A stretch of DNA of 23,950 nucleotides from Lobulomyces angularis (GCA_027604685.1 JADHYX010000346.1:1-23950); one strand, 5' to 3'. Shown: positions 10,101-21,032, counted from the first letter of the stretch. The notes: generated by a model from the letters alone, not told the origin. A program made the numbers and translations.

Positions 10101-11134
10101 TTGTGAATAATGTAAGCATTCACTCGAAGTGCAATTCAATGAAATGTATGGATCACCAATTAGTTGGCCAATTAACTTATTCATGTTGAGCTCTAAACAA
10201 AAAATTAGAATGCTTTTAAAGCATTTCAATCACCAGAAAATTTGCAATTTCTTTTGCCTCTACCAATAGTAGTTTGATCTTCGTGGCACTGAAATAGAGC
10301 AGGTCCCACAGGGCCTAACATTCAAAAATTAATTTCTTTAGGAGAATAATCTACCCTCTTCCTTTGATTCAAACCACTCTGTCAAATCTACCGAGCCATC
10401 TTTGCCACAGAGCAGTCTACCAGGATAACATTTGCACTCTATTTGATTACAATCATAAGAGGTGATGTTTTTATCGTATTTTATATCTTGTTCAAATTTG
10501 CAGTCAGTCAATTTGCAATAAAAACTTTCTTCTTCCGCAGACCAGAACTATATTAAAATTAATTTAAATACATCAAAACTACCGAAATACTTGAAAACTG
10601 CAACTATTCGACACTTTTTCGCAGCTAAGTGTTGCCTGCGGCGTTTGATCCCCTAACAATTTACCAATACTAGGATCTACACATTGTAAAAAAAATTGAC
10701 TAAATAAATAAAATTCTCACTAGTAACATCGCATTGTACAAAGGAATTTTTAACCGTTATTGCTCCTTTATAACAAGTTCCGTTTTGTCCTTCAACTTCC
10801 ATCATTGGATTACAAGCAGCATCAGTTTCACATAAATTGCAGTTTATTCCACTCCAACCCTCATCACAAGTGCAACTTTTTTGATCTGGTGGTCTCTTCA
10901 TACGTTCTTTCTTAGGCAGTGAATCACATAAAGGATTAGAGCAATCATCACCTCCAAAACTTTACAAATAAGTAAATAACAGTAGCCACTAACTTACCCT
11001 GGGGGACAAATGCATTTTCCAGAATATGAAGAGCAATTAGCATAGTTGTAGCATTCAAAAGCAGGTAATAAACAATTAAAACATTCTGGGTTTGGAGGTG
11101 CGTACAAACTTGAATAGTAATTGGTATTTGACAT
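7163..11134 (-). CDS. ADP1: ABCG-family transporter of the Adp1 type, with N-terminal EGF-like region
   Basis: ATP-driven membrane transporter. Sixteen exons, 5' to 3': 11134-10998, 10959-10721, 10676-10591, 10547-10355, 10314-10234, 10192-10079, 10032-9659, 9617-9487, 9450-9272, 9220-9122, 9082-8837, 8794-8063, 8021-7939, 7883-7416, 7356-7311 and 7260-7163, giving 1101 aa. Order: a cysteine-rich EGF-like region (for example [13 protein letters not shown] and [15 protein letters not shown], about residues 18-95) with further Cys pairs to about 260; one membrane span at about 287-306; a nucleotide-binding domain with Walker [10 protein letters not shown] (409-417), signature ISGGEKRR (516-523), Walker B VLFLDEP (536-542) and H-loop His574; a Ser/Asn-rich linker of about 190 residues; then the six-span ABCG domain, ending FMVKEKK. 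Colinear with yeast Adp1 (about 1050 aa). The chosen ATG gives no signal peptide, although the Cys-rich part should be luminal or extracellular, so a 5' exon may be missing. Confidence 0.93.
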
Positions 11135-11472
11135 TTTTAAACTAATTTTGGATCAGGTAAATTTCAAGTTGTAAAAAACTTAAAAAATTTAATTTCCAGA
11201 TAAAACTAAATCTATTAAATTTTATATGTCATCTGTGAACTTACTTCTAACTCCTTTAAAATTTTATATTTATCTGTTGTAAAGAGAACAAATTTTTTTG
11301 AAATGAATATTTTTTGTGACATCAATAATTTCCTATTTATTGGCAAAACTTAGCTAAGCTGGTGGACGTTTCTTTAAAAAAATTTTTAAGTAGAAAAAAT
11401 TCAAATGGTAAACCGAACTTAAATTGTTAAAGACAATTCCAAAAAAATTATAAAATTTTCTATATATCTAAC
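11135..11472. other. Spacer between the Tse2-like and ABC-transporter genes
   Basis: 338 AT-rich bases containing the presumed promoter of the ABC transporter. One candidate 5' exon (11322-11245, ATG then 26 codons) ends at a consensus GTAAGT donor. Its phase does not match the acceptor just before 11134, so I did not add it. Confidence 0.45.
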
Positions 11473-12333
11473 TTATCTTAAAATAATTTTTTGTTCTTGT
11501 ATCGTATAATGACTTCCAAACTCGTCTTCTAAGAAAGGTTCAAAAGGAAATTTCGTAATAAAATCGAGCTGCGTCAACTGTTCGCAATCAGGGCCGTTAA
11601 AAAAAGAAGTGAGATTTTCATTAAATTCTTGTAAAAGTAAAATAAAATAAGTACTGTGGCAAATTTCAAAATATAATTTACCATGAATGCTCATAGGTGC
11701 CTTGGTCTGTAATGAAAAGTGACTGGTATGCTCATGTACTAAAATAAATGGTTCTGGAATTATAACTCCTGTGGTAGATAGGAATATCAAATAATGCAAT
11801 TAAAAGATTTATACCCTTTTTTATTCTGAATACCATAATCCGTTTTCCTCTGAAGGTTCTTACAGAGTCTTCATGGAAATAATGTTAAAAGCAAATTTGT
11901 TGAAAATATTTAAATACGCTGGAAATCGAGATTGTTCATTCTTAATTTACAGCCGTTTTGCCCTGTATGAATAAGTAGAAGTCAACTAATTTATTAAAAA
12001 CCTATGTATTTTCCACTTGAATGTGGGGGTTGGACTAAACCATCCTTAGTATTCACAGCATCGTAAGCAGAGCCAAAATTCTTAATCGCTTCCTTTAATT
12101 TTACTCCTTTTCCGTTTTGCAACCTTAAAAACGTAAAAATAAATTGTTGAGTATAAACACAGTTAGTAATTCCGTATTCTATCCATAGCCAATTACCTGA
12201 ACAGGTCGACTGGAAACCGGGTGGTATATTGTCCAAGAATTTCAAGTTGGGGAGGGATAGCAGAAATTGACCTTTTTAAATATAGATTCATCATTATCTG
12301 TGTCACATAACATCCAATGTTCCAGAAAATCAT
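11473..12333 (-). CDS. Tse2-like ADP-ribosyltransferase-fold domain protein
   Basis: Six exons, 5' to 3': 12333-12197, 12123-12002, 11962-11918, 11868-11815, 11768-11682 and 11627-11473, giving 199 aa. Landmarks that recall the Tse2 / fungal Tse2-like family are an N-terminal strand around FPVDLFRL, KDGLVQPP, a Gly-Asn/Gln-Gly-x-x-Leu-Arg piece, IMVFRIKKG, LVHEHTSHFSLQ and MSIHEFNENLTSFF. The family contains a secreted bacterial type VI toxin with an ADP-ribosyltransferase-like fold, plus many uncharacterised fungal proteins. I infer membership from remembered motif order, not a search. The leader (about 25 residues, several aromatic and basic) could be a targeting sequence. All five introns are short and of the same style as those of neighbouring genes, so it is a resident nuclear gene. 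Whether it is active, secreted or domesticated cannot be seen. No immunity-like gene adjoins it; the downstream neighbour is the ABC transporter. Confidence 0.75.
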
Positions 12334-12391
12334 TATGATTTCAATTTATTTTTGACTTAATTTAAAATTTTTTTTTTTTATTTACACTAAA
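12334..12391. promoter_or_regulatory. 58-bp divergent (shared) promoter region
   Basis: Only 58 bases separate the start codons of the Tse2-like gene (minus) and the ArfGAP-like gene (plus). The stretch includes a T-rich run at about 12366-12380, a typical nucleosome-excluding poly(dA:dT) element. Any promoter and both 5' leaders must overlap here or extend into the opposite gene. Confidence 0.5.
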
Positions 12392-14556
12392 ATGGGATTA
12401 GACAAGGACAAGGAAAAGAAAAAAAAATTAGAAGCAAACTCGAAATTAATCAGTGGGATGTTGAATGAGCCTGGAAACAATAGATGCGCAGACTGTGCAA
12501 AGAAAGGTAAAATTGAATGGAATAAAAAAGTATAATGTTTTTTTAGGCTGCAGTCATGCTTCTATAAATATTGGAGCTTTTCTTTGTGCGAATTGTGCTC
12601 AAATACACCAAAATTTTGGTAAAAAGATTAAATCAATTGAAAAGGAAAGTTGGTCAGACGAATCCATTTCTGCTATGTTAAAGGGTGGTAACAAGCGAAT
12701 TAACACCAAATATAACATTGGTGTAGCTCCAACGAGCGATCTCATTGAGTTAGCAGAGTTTATAAGAATAAAGTACAACATAGATACTGTTGGAACAACA
12801 GCAGCTCCGCATAAAAAAGAGGTAAAGTTACAAATTTATTTTCCGAAGATAATTTATTGCGTTTAGGTGAAGTTTCATGTAGACCCACTTCAATCCGTTC
12901 GTCACTCTGAAAATGAATTTAAGAAAGAGTTAGTTACCCTGGAAAATATGGGTTTTAGTGACAAAGAAGCAAATTTAATTGCTCTCAGTAAGACGAAAGG
13001 TGTGATGGATGCCGCAATCGAAATTTTATGCGGAAAAAGGCAGAAGTCTTCCAATAAAGTGGTTAGCAGCTCTCTTTCAGTGTCCCAAGAAGGTAATTTT
13101 CCTTCAAATCAGTTAAATGAGCTTTGCTTGCAATTAAACAAGATCGGTTTTAAGGATAATGAAATTAATAAGAAAGTATTGTTAGAAACAAATGGAAATC
13201 TTCAAAGTGCAGTTGAAATCATGATGGAAAAATTTTTCCAACAAAAGAAAAGGGAACAGAATATAAATTACTCTCAAAAAGTTAATCTTCCTATTGAAAA
13301 TTTTGTTGCAGAAGGCGCTAATACGAATTTTACGTCATCCCAGTATACTCAACATCAAAATTTTACCACTATACCACCGAAAATGAATCCTATTCAACAA
13401 ATTCCATTTCAGCAAGATATTTGGAATCAAAGCAATAACCAATTTAATCAGCAGCAATTCCAGAATGAGTATACTTTACAAAACTATAACCAGTTTCAGC
13501 AAAATTCCAATCAGCAATATTTCCACTTTTCGAATCAAGCAAACATTCCGTCACAAATTAGTCAATTTGGTGCTTCCAGTTCTCAACAATTTTCGATCCA
13601 ATCGAAGCAAGATTTACAAAGGCAGGAACAAGTGCAACTAGTGGAGCAAAATAGGTACGATACACAGAGAAAGGAACAGATTCGCTTGCACGAGCAACAA
13701 CGACAACAAGAACAATTGCGTTTGGAGCAGCAAAAGAAAGAAGAGTTGATATATGAAGCAGAAAGAAAGGAAAGAATACGTTTACAAGAGGTGCAAAGAC
13801 AGCAAGAAGAACTTAAAATTGAACAAAGAAAGCAAGAACAAATGAGGATAGAAATGGCCTTTGTAGAAAAACAAAGATTGGAGCAATTAATGCTACAGCA
13901 ACAGTTTTCTATCTCCCCTTCAACAAATAGTCAGATTCCAAACGTTAATGAATTTAATATTTCATTTAGCGGAGAAGTACCAGAAGGTAAACAGTTGAAA
14001 CAAAATCTAATATCATGTTATTTTACTTTTAGTCAAGCCACAGCAACATAAAAATAGTCATATTTTATCACTATACAATCAACCTCAAGGAAAAGTGCAA
14101 CCGAATTATGTTAGCATTTCTAATAATCCTAATAGCGCATATGGAGTAGAAGGCTTTAGTAATGTGAATAGCGTTAGTTTCGCTGGAACAACTAACCCTT
14201 ATCCAGGTGCTATTATTAATAATAGTATGGGAAGCTTTGGCAACGGCGGAATCGGCTATAGCAATAATAATTCATCTAATTCTCTACCAGGATTAAATAT
14301 TGGCAAAGGGTTAAATGTGGGTAATGGAATAAAGATTTCTTCCAGCGGAATGTTTGGTAATCTACTCACAACCGACCAACAACCAGTTAAAAGTCAAGCA
14401 GGAAACGCAGCAAACTTGTTTGCTGGATCCTCTACAAACGTAATTTCTTTAACATTAACATTTTGTAAATATTATTAATTGTAAAAATTTTAGCCTTTTG
14501 CTAAAAGCAACGATTCATTGGGAAATAATCAAAGAAATCCTTTTTTGAATAAGTAA
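12392..14556 (+). CDS. ArfGAP-zinc-finger, UBA-like, Gln-rich protein with NPF motifs (Gts1/AGFG-like)
   Basis: Likely adaptor in membrane traffic or endocytosis. Exons: 12392-12506, 12547-12821, 12867-13986, 14033-14439 and 14494-14556, giving 659 aa. An ArfGAP-type zinc finger C32-x2-C35-x16-C52-x2-C55 opens the protein (CADC, then INIGAFLCANCAQIHQNFG). The position five residues after the last Cys, normally the catalytic Arg of IHR, is Gln60 here. Two UBA-like helical bundles follow (about 151-186, ENMGFSDKEANLIAL; about 213-253, LNKIGFKDNEINKKV). After these come a Gln/Asn-rich stretch (about 254-377), a long Glu/Gln/Arg coiled coil (about 378-472) and a Gly/Asn/Ser-rich tail with two NPF motifs (639-641 and 654-656), which bind EH domains in endocytic proteins. 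Yeast Gts1 has the same ArfGAP-UBA-Gln-rich plan, and animal AGFG1 has the ArfGAP-NPF plan. GAP activity is doubtful. Confidence 0.85.
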
Positions 14557-14724
14557 TTCCCTCTTTTTTTTTCAACTTAAATTTCTAAGAAAATAAACAA
14601 GGTCTTAATAGCAGTTTTTAGTGATTAGGTTTTTCAATAAAAGTTAGATATTTTAAATTTTAGTGTTTCTAAAAATATAACTTTAATTGAAATTTTTCAA
14701 TTCAAACTACAACTGAAACGTATT

Positions 14725-14747
14725 AAAAAAAAAAAAAAAAAAAAAAA
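14725..14747 (+). repeat. A23 homopolymer upstream of the Lon gene
   Basis: 23 consecutive A residues end 22 bases before the Lon start codon. Such poly(dA:dT) tracts often keep fungal promoters free of nucleosomes, so this is probably part of the Lon promoter or 5' leader. Its exact length in the assembly may be unreliable. Confidence 0.7.
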
Positions 14748-14769
14748 TTAACTTTAAAAAGATCATTAA

Positions 14770-17700
14770 ATGATTTCCTTAAAAAAATTACCATTGCATT
14801 CATGTGTTAGAAATAGAAAGGCGAATTTTGCTCTAAACAATCTTAATTTGAGTAATTCTTCTAATAACTCAAATCAATGTACTTTCCGAACTGTATTCAC
14901 TTTTTCAAATCATCAATCTTCAATTACACAGTTAAATGGCACATCATTTTGCCTAAGACTATCATTTCATACATCGTGCATTAACTTAGACTCAAGAAGG
15001 AGACAAAAGCAGTTAAAAAGACTCAAAACTATCGAAAAACTGGAAAAAGAAATCAAAAAAAAAAAGGGTAGTGTAGAAGAAAAAAAGGTAGATAATGTTA
15101 ATTTTAACGAAGACCCAAATGATCAGGAAAATATATTCAATGCCAAACCTACTACGTCGGAGTTAACTGCGAAATCTGTTCCCAAGGAATATCCACAGCT
15201 ACTGTGTGTACCAATTCATGGAAGGTAATGTAATTTGAGCCATAATTAAATTGATAAAACTACTTAGCTAAACATTAATCTCAGATTACCTTTTATATAG
15301 ACCCTTATTTCCTGGTTTCTTTAAAACCATTTTTTTGGAGGATCCGGATGTAATTAAATCAGTTCAAAATTTAGTCAAAAAGAATCAACCTTACATGGGT
15401 GTATTTTTGAATAGAGTAAAGGAGGAAGACTCTAATAAAGATGAAAAAACTGGGGATAAAATTTTGTCTGATGATCAAGTTTATCATACTGGAGTATTCT
15501 GTGAAATTATTAGTACTCATGTTACTGGATTAAATCAGAATCGATTATCCGTTGTTTTATTTCCATATCGGAGAATAAAATTTAATAAACTAATAAATCT
15601 TAACCAAGTTTCTTTAAAAAGTACTAAAAAAGTTGATGTGTCTTCAAGTAATTTTAATCTCGCTTCTGGTAGTGCTATTGCTAGCGATGAGGTGTCAGTA
15701 GAAAAAGACACAAGTACTAATGGTACAGTTTTTTAGTTCTTTATTTTAAGAAATTCAATGATAATTCCTAGTAGAAAAATTAATTATGTTTATTAATAGT
15801 GGTGTCTGAATATAATGAGGACATTCTTCCAATTAATGCCCATTTATCATCGTTAAGCGTGAGTCTCGTAAACGTAGAGAATTTAGAAGATTTGAAAATC
15901 CAGAATAGAGAATATGTTAGAGCTGCCTCTACCGAAATCCTTAATGTCTTAAAAGAAATGTCGCAAATAAATGTACTGGTGAGAGATCACATTGTAGCCT
16001 TCAGTATATCAACTGGAGGTGATGCGTTTACTGACCCTGCTAGATTTTCAGATTTTGTGTCGGCAATATGTCATGGCGACCCTACTGAATTACAAGAAAT
16101 AGTGGTGAGTTACTCAAGGTATTAGTAGTTAACTTTCATTGACATAGGAAACACTCTCTATTGATGAGAGGGTCACTAAAGCATTAACCGTTATCAAGAA
16201 AGAGTTAGAAAATTTTAAGTTGGGAAATAAAATAGTCAGTAATGTAGAAGAAAGAATTGGAAAAAAGAATCAAGAGTATTTTTTAATGGAACAGATGAAA
16301 ACTATTAAGAAGGAACTGGGAATTGATGGCGATGGCAAAGATAGGTTAATATTTAAATTTAAAAAAAGGGCAGCTACTTTGAATATGCCAGCTGAAGTTA
16401 AAAAAGTCTTTGATGAAGTATCTATTTTTTTTTGTGACAATTTTTGTAAATGGTCTTTAGGAAATCTTAAAATTATCCACATTAGAGCCTGCAGCTGCCG
16501 AATACAATGTTACAAGAAATTATTTAGAATGGATTACAAGCATACCTTGGGGAAAGAGCTCAACAGAAAATTTTGACATTTCAAGAGCTAAAAAAATCTT
16601 GGATGAAGATCATTTCGGATTAAAAGATGTTAAGGATCGTATACTGGAGTTTATTGCGGTTGGAAAGTTAAGAAAATCGATTGAAGGTAAAATTATTTGC
16701 TTTGTGGGGCCACCTGGTAAAAACAATACCGTTAAAGTTTTGATAATTCATATATTCTACTAAGGTGTTGGTAAAACCTCCATTGGGAAATCGATCGCAA
16801 AATCTCTTGGTAGAGAATTTTATAGATTTAGTGTAGGTGGGTTAAATGATGTGGCCGAAATTAAAGGCCACCGGAGGACTTACGTTGGTGCAATGCCCGG
16901 AAAAGTTATTCAAGCAATGAAGAAAGTTCAAACTGAAAACCCACTGATAATGATTGATGAAAGTAAATTTAAATCTTATTATTGCAATATTAAGTCTTAT
17001 TCTTTCAGTTGACAAGCTTGGTAAAGGTCATCAAGGAGATCCTGCGTCGGCTCTCTTAGAACTACTGGACCCTGAGCAAAATAACAACTTTTTAGATCAC
17101 TATATGGATGTAATAATTTTTTTCTTTCGTTTTAAAGTTTTCATTATCGTAGCTGCCAATGGATCTTTCAAAGGTTTTATTTGTTTGCACCGCTAATACC
17201 ATTGACACTATACCTGCTCCTTTACTAGATAGAATGGAGGTGATCACTCTCTCAGGTTTTTATTTTTTAATTCCATAAATATATTAAGTGTTACAGGTTA
17301 CATTGCGGAGGAAAAATTAGAGATTGCAAAAAAGTATTTAACCCCTGCAGCCAAAATTCAAAGTGGTTTGGAACAAAATTCCAATGTAATTTTAACTGAG
17401 GAGGCTTTGAATTCTATAATTAAATACTGGTGTAGAGAAAGTGGTGTGAGAAATTTGAAAAAACAAATCGAAAAAGTTTTTAGAAAAGCTGCTCTAAAAT
17501 TAGTAAAATTTGAGCAGGGTTATGATACCGCCTTAATAGATAACGCTAATAATGCTAATGATGCAAAGGCAGCTGAATTTGATGCTGCAACTAACGAAAA
17601 TGTGACTGGTCAATGCAAAATTGAAATTACTTCGGAGAATTTAAAAGATTATATAGGTTCTCCTAATTTTACAAGCGAAAGAATGTACGAAACGACACCA

Positions 17701-18418
17701 CCTGGAGTTGTCATGGGTTTAGCATGGAGTTCTATGGGTATTTTTCAAAATTATTTTTGCAATACTCTTATTTTTTTTAGGCGGTACTCCATTGTACACT
17801 GAATCGATTCTGGAAGCTCCAATCACAGAGAGCAGTAAACCAAACTTTAATCGCACGGGGCAGCTTGGAGAAGTGATGAAGGAAAGCTCCATTATTTCAT
17901 ATTCTTTTGCGAAATCTTTAATGACCAGAAAATATCCAGAAAACAAATTTTTTGAAAAAGCAAGCATTCATTTACATGTACCTGAAGGTGCCACCCCAAA
18001 AGATGGTAATGTTGTACTTTAAATTTTTTTCATTTTAATTAAATCTGTCATTTTCTTTATTAGGGCCAAGTGCTGGTGTTACAATGACAACATCGCTTCT
18101 ATCTTTAGCTTTAAATACTTCTGTAAGCAGTGATGTGGCTATGACTGGAGAATTAACTTTAACAGGCAAAGTGCTGAAAATAGGTGGTTTAAAAGAAAAA
18201 TGTATAGCTGCTAAGCAAAGCGGAATAAAAAAAATATTCATGCCGAAGTCTAACAAGCCTGATTGGGAAGAAATTCCTGATTATATTAGAAATGGGTTAA
18301 CGCCACACTTTGTAGAATGGTAATTTTTTTTGCGATAAATTATAAACATAAAATTAACTCCTTATTTTTAAGGTACGATGAAATATTTAATGCAATTTTT
18401 TCTTTAGATAAACAGTAA
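14770..18418 (+). CDS. PIM1: Mitochondrial Lon protease (AAA+ serine protease)
   Basis: ATP-dependent protease that degrades misfolded matrix proteins and binds mitochondrial DNA. Exons: 14770-15224, 15301-15722, 15800-16104, 16148-16417, 16461-16716, 16765-16962, 17009-17109, 17153-17255, 17297-17737, 17781-18005, 18064-18319 and 18373-18418, giving 1025 aa (family about 950-1130). A basic, Ser/Asn-rich presequence (about 1-75) is followed by a Lys-rich coil, the Lon substrate domain from [18 protein letters not shown] (about 142), the helical [14 protein letters not shown], Walker A GPPGVGKTS (567-575), [20 protein letters not shown], Walker B PLIMIDEIDKL and [19 protein letters not shown]. 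The protease domain carries the catalytic Ser in PKDGPSAG (Ser928) and Lys in GGLKEK (Lys971), spaced 43 residues as in E. coli Lon. An Asn/Ala-rich insert (about residues 815-840, [20 protein letters not shown]) precedes the protease domain. All key residues are intact. Confidence 0.96.
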
Positions 18419-18903
18419 TTTTCCCATATAATATTAAATTTTACTTTTAAATTTTTTTTCAGATTTACATTTATATCGTTTTTATTAATTTTATTTATAA
18501 TACATATCAATTTCTAATTTAAACAATTGATGGTTTCGCTGAACCTAAAAGAAAAATTGTTAGTCAGTTTACTAATGATTAATTAAATCTCTTTAAATTA
18601 AAGGTTTCCTTTTTTATAAGTGTACTTCTAAAGCAACTTAAAATATTCTATTAACTGAAAATATCTTAACTTTACATTATTATTACCAAAAGTTTTAAAG
18701 AAATAAGGCACCTGTATGTTACTAATGAAATTCTTATATTTTAATTCAGGAACCTTTTACAATGGATTGACTTTCGTTTGTTAACAACTTTTTTCTATTT
18801 ATTATATGATCGTTGGATTTCCTTCATTAATTACGAATGGTTTTCTCATCTCAACATTTTATTTCAATAATCATAAAAAAAGTTTTTAAATTCTCAAATA
18901 CTA
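18419..18903. other. AT-rich spacer between Lon and prephenate dehydrogenase genes
   Basis: 485 bases with no ORF or RNA gene that I can support. It carries the Lon 3' end and the promoter of the next gene, which lies on the same strand. Confidence 0.5.
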
Positions 18904-20765
18904 ATGATTCAAGTTGGGATTATTGGATTGGGAGATATGGGTAAACCTTCATAATTTTTAGCAACTTTTATCTTTGAAGGAAAGTTGTATGCATTAACAT
19001 TTGCACAAGCAGGATATAAAGGTAATAAGTGTGTTGTGTTAAGTTTGAAAAATTGACGAAATTTTAAGTAAACGTTTGCGATTTGCCCTCAAAATACAAA
19101 GCTTTAAAGTCAAGTTGGAACAGTAAATTTTAGAATTTTAATAAATATAAATAACTGTTTGTTTTCTCACTCAGTTGATAATATTAAAGTTTATAAAAAT
19201 GGTCATTGCGTAAGTAGAATATCAGATTTTACTATTTATTGTGTGGAAGCATCAGCAATTTTAAATTGTGTTAAAGAATATGGACCTTCCACTAAAGCTA
19301 ACTCTATTGTTGCAGGCCAAACTTCAGTTAAGGTAATTTTACATTGCACGTAAACATCGATTATCCAACTGGGATATCATTTTTAAAATTATAGGAGCCT
19401 GAAATTTTAGCATTTGAAAAATTTTTACCTGAAGATGTGAATATAGTAACTTGCCATTCCCTTCATGGACCAAATGTTTCTCCAAAAAATCAAACCTTAG
19501 TAATTATTAGACAAAGAAGCGACCAAAAATCGTTTGAAATTGCTGTTGAAGTATTAAAATCTTTGAAGTCAAAAATAGTGTACCTTTCTTATCTGGAGCA
19601 TGATAGGTTTCTACCGTCATTTTGATCAATTTAATATATAAATTTTTAGAATTACTGCTAACACACAAGCTTGTACACATTTAGCTTTTTTATCTATGGG
19701 CACAGCTTGGAGTAATTACTTCCTAAAATTGTTTACATTTAGAATTCTTTTTTTAGTGAAAATGAAAAATTATCCTTGGGAAAATAAGCTTTATTTGTAA
19801 GAATATCATTTTCGCTATACAGTCATTTTCACCCTATATCTTTAGGGGAGGCATTGAAAATATAAAAATTTTAATAACTTTGAGAATTTTAAATGCGAAT
19901 TGGCATGTGTATGGCGGGTAAAAAAATTTGTTATTTGGATACAGTAAAAAAATAAATTATTCAAAAAAACCGTTATCTCATTTAATGAATATAAAGGTTA
20001 GCCATACTAAACCCCGCTGCTCAATTGCAAATTCTTCAGTTTGAGAAGAGTTGTTCAGAGTTATTTAAGTTAATGCTTTTAGAAAAGAAAAATGAGTTTA
20101 AAAAGAGAATTATGGAAGGTAATTATACCAGTTGGATATTTCTTCTAATGAATTTTTCAGCGAAGATATTTATTTTTGGAGGAAATTTTGGAAATAAAAA
20201 TGTTAAATCTATTTTACTTTCAGATGAAATATTAAACTTGAACAAATTTTCACTTTCTGCTATCCCAAAAGACCAAAGAAAGCAAGTATTATTTAATTTT
20301 TTCTTTACGGTGGTTCATTGTTGTTGCCATAGAATTCGCAACTGTCGTTATTAGCGATGGCAGATACTTGGTATCAGTTAAGAATAAATCCATATGATCA
20401 TCTGGTTTGTCAAACTCCTCCATTCGCCTTAATGCTGGGTTGTGTGGAATATTTATTTCATGATAAAGAAATGTTGGAAGATGCAATAAATGCCGCAATT
20501 TTTGACAAAGAGTAAAATTTCACAGTTGATTACTATAAATTTATTATTTGTACTTTTTAGAATTCGAGCAGATGATTTGGAGTTTGTATCTGGTGTAAGA
20601 GGTTGGTGCGAAATAGTTGGCTTAGGATCGATGCAAGGTTATAAGAAAAGATTTGAAAATGTCAAAACCTTTTTTAAGGATAGGCTGGAAGAAGGTAAAA
20701 AAGCTAGTACGGAATTAATTGGAATTCTGGCCAATATTAGTGCCAATAAAACCTCTAAGCTTTAA
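18904..20765 (+). CDS. TYR1: Prephenate dehydrogenase, fungal Tyr1 type
   Basis: Converts prephenate to 4-hydroxyphenylpyruvate with NAD(P)+, the committed step of tyrosine synthesis in fungi. Twelve exons: 18904-18940, 18980-19021, 19069-19122, 19175-19332, 19395-19606, 19650-19711, 19757-19796, 19846-19917, 19997-20118, 20161-20285, 20333-20511 and 20561-20765, giving 435 aa (yeast Tyr1 about 450). The dinucleotide fold begins at once: VGIIGLGDMG (4-13). Then come CVEASAI, the catalytic HSLHGP (118-123, its first His matching the active-site His of TyrA proteins), HDRITANTQACTHLAFLSMG, GGIENIKILITLRI, WHVYGGLAILNPAAQLQILQ, DTWYQLRINPYDHLVCQTPP and ADDLEFVSGVRGW, all colinear with yeast Tyr1. 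The gene is heavily split; exons 1-3 and 7 are only 37-54 nt. There is no ACT regulatory domain and no fused chorismate mutase. Confidence 0.95.
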
Positions 20766-21032
20766 GAAAATTTAGTTTCGAAATACGTAGTCTAAAGCAA
20801 TCACTAGAATATTAAATAGAAATTTTTTTTAAATCTTAAGATTTTAATAATGAAAATTCTTCAATAACTTATCAAAAGATTTCTTTCTGTCATTATTTTA
20901 TATCAGTATTTGGTTTGCATAACTTCTACAATATCCCGCTTCACATTTTTGTGGCAATAAAAGCAGTTTTTCAAAAGAAAATTTAACTTTTTGCCAAGTT
21001 TATTTTCCATTTCCAAACACTAAATTTTCAAA
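20766..21032. promoter_or_regulatory. Spacer with presumed kinesin promoter
   Basis: 267 bases between the prephenate dehydrogenase stop and the kinesin start on the same strand. No gene or recognisable motif beyond A/T richness. Confidence 0.4.

Noticed and set aside
11245..11322. Possible 5' exon of the ABC transporter ending at a consensus GTAAGT donor
   Set aside because: It ends in phase 0, but the only acceptor near the next coding sequence needs phase 2, and the peptide is not a signal sequence.
11473..12333. Tse2-like gene as bacterial contamination or a prophage remnant
   Set aside because: Five short introns with the same splice style as neighbouring genes and the eukaryotic flanks argue that it is a resident nuclear gene.
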